A stretch of 5,140 bases of DNA. Source: Minisyncoccota bacterium (GTDB lineage Bacteria > Verrucomicrobiota > Lentisphaeria > Oligosphaerales > MVZH01). The stretch is from contig JAIPIM010000293.1 in the NCBI GenBank assembly GCA_021734725.1, forward strand, positions 1 through 5,140, given 5' to 3'. The notes below the pieces were generated by a model, which had not been told where the DNA came from, did not search any database, and saw nothing but the letters and a program-made list of their open reading frames with translations. Made by a program: the position numbers and the translations under genes. Below, piece after piece: positions 1-4,312 of the stretch; position 1 is the first letter of the stretch; the number at the start of each line of letters is the position of its first letter.

Positions 1-20
1 TTCCGCTCCTCTCGCGTCAT
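1..20 (-). CDS. Possible start of a gene leaving the left edge
   Basis: An ATG on the minus strand (bases 20-18) is preceded by a near-perfect Shine-Dalgarno GGGAGG (31-26) with a 5-base gap. The six visible codons read MTREER before the window ends, so no family can be assigned. The call rests on the ribosome binding site and on its position just downstream of a same-strand terminator, where a new transcription unit could begin. Only the start is visible, so this is tentative. Confidence 0.35.
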
Positions 21-36
21 AACTACCTCCCGCTGT

Positions 37-65
37 TACCGATAGCTTTCCTACGGCTATCGGTA
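37..65 (-). other. 10-bp hairpin in the leader of the left-edge gene
   Basis: Bases 37-46 (taccgatagc) and 56-65 (gctatcggta) are perfect reverse complements around a 9-base loop. No T-run follows on either strand, so it is not a standard terminator. On the minus strand it lies between the terminator at 76-104 and the ribosome binding site at 26-31, six bases upstream of that site. It could be a leader structure affecting translation or mRNA stability, but the role is inferred. Confidence 0.6.
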
Positions 66-75
66 GCATGACACG

Positions 76-104
76 AAAAAACGTCGATGGCAAGCCCATC
101 GACG
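76..104 (-). terminator. Rho-independent terminator, minus strand
   Basis: Read on the minus strand, CGTCGATGG (104-96), a 5-base loop and CCATCGACG (90-82) form a perfect 9-bp stem, followed directly by six T residues (81-76). This is a textbook intrinsic terminator. It would stop transcripts arriving from the intron side. If the promoter of the left-edge gene lies upstream, it could instead act as an attenuator. Confidence 0.8.
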
Positions 105-127
105 CGACAAATCACATTCTTAGCTTA

Positions 128-194
128 ACACCTATGCCCTTTCGAGGTGCCCCTCCCACACCACTGAGCGTACAGATCATGTAATCCGCGGTTC
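128..194 (-). ncRNA. Degenerate group II intron 3' end (domain V/VI-like)
   Basis: On the minus strand, ACCGC (192-188) pairs with GTGGT (164-160, one G-U pair), and TACA with TGTA lies nearer the loop. This gives a poor version of the ~34-nt domain V hairpin expected just after a group II intron RT stop codon. It runs into GTGTGGGAGGGG (161-150) and then a small stem CACCT/AGGTG (149-145 with 133-129) where domain VI is expected. The internal mismatches suggest the ribozyme core has decayed. The call depends on position and on the GTGGTGTGGGAGG signature, not on a covariance search. Confidence 0.5.
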
Positions 195-199
195 GGCTG

Positions 200-436
200 T
201 TACTGACAGAATGAACCCAGAAGAACGAGTCCGGGCGAGCGAGTGAAGTACGTATCCGGCAGGGCCGCGCAACGCGTCCCATTCTTGCTTAGCCGCCATG
301 CTCCCTTGCGGGTGTTGCCGACCAGCATCGTCCATTTGTGGCGAACCCCTCGCGCTTTGAGATTGCGCACCTTCGTGCGCGGCACGTGCACGATGTTGGA
401 CAGCAGCGGCGACAGTGGCCCGCCTACCCGCCGGAT
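200..436 (-). pseudogene. Group II intron reverse transcriptase/maturase, deletion remnant
   Basis: The frame is open from just after a TAG (439-437) to a TAA at 202-200, giving 78 codons with no clear start. It opens with IRRVGGPLSPLLSNI, the RT fingers/palm motif usually read as PQGGPLSPLLSNI. It then jumps to a stretch like the maturase C-terminus: VRNLKARGVRHKW, then NTRKGAWRLSKN and DTYFTRSPGLVLL, matching the usual R-x-K-L-x-x-L-G, RKGPWRLS and N-AYF-x-x-G-L pattern. The catalytic YADD block, the thumb and most of domain X are absent, so roughly 200-300 residues were lost in frame. It cannot act as a reverse transcriptase. The stop is followed at once by the intron 3' end, the normal arrangement. 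Confidence 0.72.
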
Positions 437-700
437 CTACGTGGTGCGCCTTTGCGGTAACTGGAGGACTTCCGATTGTGTTGTCCCGATCGCGCAAGCG
501 CATCGGGGTCCCTGTGTACCCCGCCTCAAATCCGATATCTGTACGTCAGCCCGCGTCTTTGCCGCCGGCCTCCTCAAGGCGCTCTTACGTGTTGAACCTT
601 TGCCTTGGGCTTCCCTTCGTCGTTACCTAACTGGGGCTGGACTTGCTCGTTGATCCCTCCCTCCCTTCGGCGTTACGCTTGACGCAACTTTGAAGGTTGT

Positions 701-2143
701 TTGGTCCTGGACTCCGACACCGTTCTGGTCGCGGGTAAGGCAGGCGAGCCGGCGGCGACTCAATTGGCTGCGTTCCTCCGGCCGGCCTCCGGCCTCAATC
801 TGGCGATTGTCCCATCGCCTGGCCAAGACGGAACCGTGATCGCCCTTGCCCAAGACAAGGGCATGGCGGATTTTGGCCCGGAAGGTTACCGCCTTGAAGT
901 GACGCCGAAAAAGGTCACCCTCTCCGCCCCGACGCAGGCTGGACTCTTCTACGCCATTCAAACGCTGCGCCAGCTCCTGCCGCCCCTGATCTTTTCCGCC
1001 CGCCCCGTGACAAATGTCGCGTGGCGAATCCCCTGTTTGACGATCAAGGACCGTCCTCGGTTCGGATGGCGCGGCTTGATGCTGGACACCGGCCACGACT
1101 TCCAGCACGTGCCGTTCATCTTCCGTTTCATCGACCTGATGGCCCTGCACAAGTTCAACATCCTGCACTGGCACATTACAGACTTGGGGACCTTTCCTCT
1201 CGAAATCAGGAACTACCCGAAACTGCAGGATCCAGCCACGCTCGGCACCCGCATGAGAGGGGAGCCCAAACGAGGAGTGAAACCCGGCCGTTATACCCAG
1301 GCCGAGGTGCGCGAGGTCGTCCAGTATGCCGCCGCGTGCCATATCACGGTCGTTCCGGAGATCGACATGCCCGGCCATTCCACGCCTGCCCTGATCGCCT
1401 ATCCGCAGTTCGATTGCCCCGTGCCGCACAGGACCGGGGAATGGGACCGCTGGGAGTACTGCGTCGGCAACGAAAAGACGTACGGCTTTCTGCAGGACGT
1501 TCTATCCCAGGTTATCGAGCTGTTCCCTTCCCCGTTCATTCATATCGGCTGTGACGAGTGCCCCAAGGATCACTGGAAGAAATGTCCGGTTTGCCAGGCG
1601 AAGATGAAGGCCGAGAGCCTTCGGAACGAGAACGAACTGCAGAGTTATTTCGTCAGACGGATTGAGGAGTTCCTGAACTCCAGGGGTCGCCGCCTGATCG
1701 GCTGGGACGAGATCCTGGAAGGCGGCATCGCCCCCAACGCTGCGGTCATGGCGTGGCGCGTGGAAAAGCAAGCGGCCGCGATCGCCGCAAAGGCCGGCCA
1801 TGATGTGGTCATGGCCGCGACGAGCCACCTGTACTTCGACTATCCCGAAACCACGACGCCGCTCGAAAAGGTTTACAGCTTCGAGCCGGCGCCACCTGGG
1901 CTCACCCCAGAACAGGCCCATCATATCCTTGGCGCTCAGGCCCAGATGTGGACCGATAATCATCCGACCGAGAAAGAGATCGAGCGACTGGTCTACCCGC
2001 GAGCCTGCGCCGTCTCGGAAGTGGTGTGGTCCCCGGCTGATCCCCGCGATTACTGCGGCTTCGTCCAGCGACTGTCCGTGCACGCGGAACGCCTTGCCGC
2101 GCTCGGCATCGATTTCGACACACCGGCAGGAAAGACAGGATAG
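701..2143 (+). CDS. GH20 beta-N-acetylhexosaminidase, 5'-truncated
   Basis: Glycoside hydrolase family 20 enzymes release terminal N-acetylglucosamine or N-acetylgalactosamine by substrate-assisted retaining catalysis. Numbered from TTG 701: residues 1-~115 are the tail of the N-terminal GH20b-type domain (GYRLEV, GLFYAIQTLRQL); the catalytic barrel runs from ~120 to the end. Seen motifs are FGWRGLMLD (122-129), HWHITD (156-161), PEIDMPGH (219-226), the catalytic pair D285-E286 in HIGCDE, GWDEILEGG (334-342), W352, W417 and W443. C284 replaces the usual Gly of GGDE. Family members normally begin with a signal peptide and ~30-40 more residues. Here the frame opens only at 683, after a TGA, against the intron remnant, so the true start is lost. 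TTG 701 has GAAGG (692-696) upstream and could be used, but the product would be cytoplasmic. The barrel is intact, with no internal stop. Family call sure; functionality uncertain. Confidence 0.93.
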   Translation: MVLDSDTVLVAGKAGEPAATQLAAFLRPASGLNLAIVPSPGQDGTVIALAQDKGMADFGPEGYRLEVTPKKVTLSAPTQAGLFYAIQTLRQLLPPLIFSARPVTNVAWRIPCLTIKDRPRFGWRGLMLDTGHDFQHVPFIFRFIDLMALHKFNILHWHITDLGTFPLEIRNYPKLQDPATLGTRMRGEPKRGVKPGRYTQAEVREVVQYAAACHITVVPEIDMPGHSTPALIAYPQFDCPVPHRTGEWDRWEYCVGNEKTYGFLQDVLSQVIELFPSPFIHIGCDECPKDHWKKCPVCQAKMKAESLRNENELQSYFVRRIEEFLNSRGRRLIGWDEILEGGIAPNAAVMAWRVEKQAAAIAAKAGHDVVMAATSHLYFDYPETTTPLEKVYSFEPAPPGLTPEQAHHILGAQAQMWTDNHPTEKEIERLVYPRACAVSEVVWSPADPRDYCGFVQRLSVHAERLAALGIDFDTPAGKTG

Positions 2144-2311
2144 CATTCCAAGCGAGTCTGAAGGACGACTGGGGAATAACAGGTTTGCATGGACGCAGTG
2201 CTTAAGGAACGATGAACCGAACAGAAGCGCGTGAAGAGGGGTTCGAACCTCCGCGTGCATACCGCTGGCGCGGCGACGTGTGACCTAAAAACGTTAGACA
2301 GGAAGCAATGA

Positions 2312-2587
2312 CAAGCACTGGCTCAAAACTCGCTCGGAGTCGGACGATCCCCTACACACGTCGATTTTGAGACCATCGAACGTCTTGATTTCGGCAATAT
2401 AGGGAGATTGGTGGGGGTCCCTGAAGAGTTGATTCAGACCTATTCAGATCGCGTCTTCGATCTCCAAAAGACGCACTGGTCGGCCCGTTTGTTTCCTGAT
2501 ATTGCAGAGGTCTTCACGACCCTTGCAAAACAGAACACGCTGGTTGTGGTAACGGCAAGCCAGACGGAGGCCGTGACGTGTGTGTAA
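2312..2587 (+). pseudogene. HAD-superfamily phosphatase fragment
   Basis: The frame is open from just after a TGA (2309-2311) to TAA 2585-2587, about 91 codons, with no ATG or GTG near its beginning and no ribosome binding site. The protein-like part runs from VDFETIERLDFGNIGRLVG to RLFPDIAEVFTTLAKQNTL and then VVVTASQTEAV. This matches a phosphoglycolate-phosphatase-like HAD hydrolase: cap-domain helices, the 'lFPgi-e-l--L' helix, and motif II (hydrophobic strand plus T/S, here VVVTAS). The N-terminal motif I (DxDxT/V) and the later motifs III (Lys) and IV (DD) are missing, so both ends are lost. Its stop overlaps the ribosome binding site of the sulfatase remnant. The upstream 2144-2311 shows no gene. 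Confidence 0.62.
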
Positions 2588-2596
2588 GGGAAACCC

Positions 2597-3081
2597 ATGA
2601 CAGAAAGCCAACCCGACATCCTTCTGATAATTTCAGATGACCATCGTTGGTGCGATTCGGGGGCATACGGCAATAACGATGTTCACGACACGGAACCATC
2701 ACCGGTGTTCCGTACCCGGTTCGTTCGGTTTGTGACGGGCGACACAAATATATCCTGAACCTCTGCCATGATTCTGAATACCGCAACGCGATCACCGGAC
2801 CGGCCAGTGAGCGGCACGAGAATTCTTACTGGCAGGAATGGCTGACTGCTGCCAGAGACAACGTGCATGCGTCGTTTCTCGTTGATCGCTATCTGCACCG
2901 CCCTAAAGAAGAAGTGTACGATCTGCAGCAGGATCCATGGGAACTGGACAATCGAGTCGATGATCCTGCAATCACCGCGAAGAAGCACTCACTCGCGCAG
3001 AGCCTGATGCGATGGATGCATCAGCAGGGCGACAATGGGATCGAAACAGAAATGCGTGCTACAGACAGGCAGTCGCGATAG
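2597..3081 (+). pseudogene. Sulfatase (N-sulfoglucosamine sulfohydrolase-like), internal deletion and frame change
   Basis: ATG 2597 has AAGGGA (2586-2591) five bases upstream and opens a typical sulfatase N-terminus, MTESQPDILLIISDDHRW, including the metal-binding Asp pair D14-D15. Homology stops near 2686 (AYGNNDVH). From about 2704, in a different frame, the sequence becomes a sulfatase C-terminus: PYPVRSVCDGRHKYILNL, then PKEEVYDLQQDPWELDNRV and WMHQQGDNGIETE, ending at TAG 3079-3081. This tail style fits the subfamily of N-sulfoglucosamine sulfohydrolase, which removes N-sulfate from heparan sulfate. The formylglycine motif (C/S-x-P-x-R) and all the middle, roughly 300 residues, are absent, and the original start frame hits TGA at 2756-2758. 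It cannot make an active enzyme. Neighbouring GH20 fits a former glycosaminoglycan-degrading locus. Confidence 0.82.
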
Positions 3082-3203
3082 GATCGGAACCACACAACAA
3101 GCCGGAGGCACGCGACGGCATCACCGTCCGGGCCAACAACACCTTCGCCGGCGGCGGCACCCCCGGCGTGACCCGTCAATTCTTCCGCCTCGTCGAACCA
3201 TAG
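3082..3203 (+). pseudogene. C-terminal fragment of an unidentified protein
   Basis: Immediately after the sulfatase stop, a third frame reads EARDGITVRANNTFAGGG and then TPGVTRQFFRLVEP, ending at TAG 3201-3203. Third codon positions are almost all G or C (gac ggc atc acc gtc), unlike the sulfatase tail just before it, which indicates real coding sequence with a different history. The ending 'ITVRxN...RQFFRLVEP' resembles the last strands of large secreted or repeat-containing proteins in PVC-type bacteria, which often finish with a 'RFFRL' strand, but I cannot name the family. No start or ribosome binding site belongs to it. The 5' boundary is somewhere near 3082-3110. Confidence 0.45.
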
Positions 3204-3232
3204 AGAAGAAGTCGACCGGGGGGCGTTATACT

Positions 3233-3649
3233 TCAGAATGGCATGTTCTCGGGAGCCGGCATGTCCGGCGCTGCCGCGGTGGCGACCGCCCCGTCCTGTG
3301 GCTCTTCCGTCTCACTCTTGCGGCTGCCCAGAAAACGGACCCGGTCCGCGCGCACCCGCAGTCGACTCCTGTTCTGCCCTTCCTGCGTCTGCCATTGCTC
3401 AAATTGCAGGCTTCCTTCGATAAGAACGGGAGCGCCCTTTTTCAGGTACTCGGTGCAGCTCTCGGCTTGGCGCCCCCATGCTACAATATCGACAAAACAC
3501 GTCCTCTCCACCACTTCTCCGGATTGGTTTTTGAACGATTCATTGGCCGCCATCCCCATTTCCGCAACGGCGGCCCCGGATGGGATATGACGCAGCTGTG
3601 GATCGCGTGTGAGGTTCCCCATCAAGACGACTTTGTTGAAACCGATCAT
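3233..3649 (-). CDS. ssb: Single-stranded DNA-binding protein
   Basis: The product is a 138-residue SSB that coats single-stranded DNA during replication, recombination and repair, normally as a homotetramer. The OB fold spans about residues 3-108: FNKVVLMGNLTRDPQLR (4-20), PSGAAVAEMGMAAN (23-36), TCFVDIVAWGRQAE (50-63) with W58, YLKKGAPVLIEGSL (68-81), W86, and RSRLRVRADRVRFLG (94-108). A short linker leads to ENMPF. The terminal Pro-Phe matches the partner-binding tip, but the usual Asp run (DDDIPF) is reduced to one Glu. ATG 3649 is chosen because the OB fold starts there and AGGGGAGG (3664-3657) lies 7 bases upstream; the frame continues open upstream but that part is not SSB-like. It is transcribed leftwards, convergent with the fragment block, with 29 bases between stops. 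No terminator is visible there. Confidence 0.96.
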   Translation of the reverse strand: MIGFNKVVLMGNLTRDPQLRHIPSGAAVAEMGMAANESFKNQSGEVVERTCFVDIVAWGRQAESCTEYLKKGAPVLIEGSLQFEQWQTQEGQNRSRLRVRADRVRFLGSRKSETEEPQDGAVATAAAPDMPAPENMPF

Positions 3650-3656
3650 ACTGATT

Positions 3657-3664
3657 CCTCCCCT
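3657..3664 (-). promoter_or_regulatory. Strong ribosome binding site of ssb
   Basis: Read on the minus strand, AGGGGAGG lies seven bases before ATG 3649. It decides the start, since the open frame continues 64 codons further upstream (to 3841) without SSB-like sequence. Confidence 0.85.
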
Positions 3665-3669
3665 GTTTT

Positions 3670-3695
3670 CCCGGGTCCGCCCGGGGTTCGTTTTT
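3670..3695. other. GC-rich hairpin in the ssb leader
   Basis: CCCGGG at 3670-3675 and again at 3680-3685 form a 6-bp stem with a 4-base loop. On the plus strand a T5 run (3691-3695) begins five bases after the stem, giving a weak plus-strand terminator shape. On the minus strand the hairpin sits about 5 bases upstream of the ssb ribosome binding site, so it could affect ssb translation. Which role applies, if any, cannot be decided from sequence. Confidence 0.45.
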
Positions 3696-3735
3696 CGTGC
3701 ACCTTCTGTATGACTAAAGCCATGCGGACCGGGGG

Positions 3736-3771
3736 TTTCCGGAAATATTTTGTGAACGTGTGTTTTGTGAA
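3736..3771. promoter_or_regulatory. Palindrome plus paired direct repeats upstream of ssb
   Basis: A perfect 10-bp palindrome TTTCCGGAAA (3736-3745) is followed by two copies of ttttgtgaa (3748-3756 and 3763-3771) spaced 15 bases start to start. The block lies 87-122 bases upstream of the ssb start, where promoter and operator elements are expected. On the minus strand the repeats read TTCACAAAA, and TTCACA could serve as a -35-like hexamer, but no convincing -10 is visible at the right distance. The repeats are directly seen; protein binding is inferred. Confidence 0.4.
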
Positions 3772-4150
3772 TGAGTGGGTGCGGCCGGACGGCGCGCTCC
3801 AGCAAGGGCCAATCACGAGTAGCGTCGCGATGAACCGACATGCTCCTGTCTCACGCCGCACTCGCATGATACGGTGTTGCATGAGACATCGCCCGAGACA
3901 GTGGGCATCCCGCCAGGAATGCCAACTTTCTCCGCGCATGCCTAACCAGTTCTGCCAGAACGATATGAATGGAATCCATTCAAAACATCCGTTTGTAACC
4001 GCCAACTGGCACGGCAAGTGCGTTATAGCAAGACGACTCCGGTTGGTTTGATACGACAGGATCACGAAGTTGGAGACGATATCTCGCGTCTTGAGGTTGA
4101 GTTCTTCAGGGTCCAAAGAAATCTTACTGGCCGAAAGCCAAAACGTAGCG
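3772..4150. other. Intergenic stretch with inverted repeats and no convincing gene
   Basis: No frame here gives a recognisable protein on either strand. Visible structures are TGTCTCA/TGAGACA arms (3847-3853 and 3882-3888), GGCAT/ATGCC arms (3904-3908 and 3919-3923), and a perfect 17-bp palindrome tgaatggaatccattca (3966-3982). A minus-strand frame is open from 4164 to 3646, but most of its product is rich in Trp, His and Cys and does not look protein-like. Confidence 0.45.
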
Positions 4151-4187
4151 ACAATCGCCAGGTGTTATCACCTGGCGTTGTTGTTTC
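4151..4187 (+). terminator. Rho-independent terminator, plus strand, without an evident gene
   Basis: CGCCAGGTG (4156-4164), loop ttat and CACCTGGCG (4169-4177) form a perfect 9-bp stem, followed by the T-rich TTGTTGTTT (4178-4186). ACAA (4151-4154) can extend the stem against TTGT (4178-4181) around one bulged base. A small TGGC-cgaaa-GCCA hairpin (4128-4140) precedes it. No plus-strand gene ends nearby, so it may end a small RNA or a lost gene. On the minus strand the tail is ATTGTCGC, a poor terminator. Confidence 0.65.
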
Positions 4188-4312
4188 TACTACCCGTGGG
4201 CTTCGGGGTGCCATGTGCATGAGATCCCTCGACTTCGCTCAGTCGGTGGACGAGTACGGCGACGCTTACGGCAGACGATCCTCTCGAACATTCTGGCCTA
4301 CGCGGCACCGGA
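4188..4312. other. Short intergenic spacer downstream of the right-edge gene
   Basis: The spacer between the orphan terminator and the stop of the right-edge gene has no coding signal. It contains a CGACT-tcgctc-AGTCG hairpin (4230-4245); similar 'GACTTCGCTCAG' palindromes occur as short dispersed repeats in several phyla, but only one copy is visible here. Confidence 0.3.

Larger units (their letters stand above)
128..688 (-). mobile_element. Internally deleted group II intron remnant
   Basis: Three pieces appear in the right order on the minus strand. First, from about 688 to 440, sequence without a credible protein begins GTTGCG, close to the group II 5' consensus GUGYG; I infer this is intron RNA domain I. 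Second, 436-200 holds a fusion of two parts of a group II reverse transcriptase/maturase. Third, about 192-128 holds a 3' end containing GTGGTGTGGGAGG, the sequence commonly found at the domain V/VI boundary of one bacterial intron class. Intact introns of this kind are roughly 1.8-2.5 kb; this is about 560 bases, so most of the RT is gone. It cannot be self-mobile. Both outer boundaries are estimates. The right boundary abuts the start of the GH20 coding sequence, which lacks its N-terminus. Confidence 0.68.

Noticed and set aside
243..653. Plus-strand open frame of 136 codons across the left region.
   Set aside because: It is the antisense of the group II intron remnant, where the minus strand gives recognisable RT motifs. 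The plus translation is Arg/Pro/Ser-rich and unlike any protein.
623..1429. Long minus-strand open frame (268 codons) over the start of GH20.
   Set aside because: It is antisense to the clearly recognisable GH20 coding sequence and reflects high-GC codon use.
2231..2260. ggttcgaacctcc resembles a tRNA T-arm, which might mark a tRNA or an attachment site.
   Set aside because: The gttcgaac core is palindromic and only four of five T-stem pairs form on the plus strand. The following bases find no matching acceptor arm ~60-75 bases upstream, and no anticodon arm is visible on either strand.
1502..2260. Minus-strand open frame of 252 codons antisense to the GH20 C-terminal half.
   Set aside because: It is a shadow of the GH20 reading frame, with no recognisable motif and no ribosome binding site.
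2286..2302. acgttagaca contains GTTAGAC, a match to the integron attC core GTTRRRY.
   Set aside because: No matching RYYYAAC (GTCTAAC-like) partner or paired inner boxes occur in the preceding 150 bases, so no attC site can be supported.
3035..4051. Plus-strand open frame of 338 codons running across ssb.
   Set aside because: It crosses the fragment block, the antisense of ssb and the gene-free stretch without any coherent domain. ssb on the opposite strand is certain.
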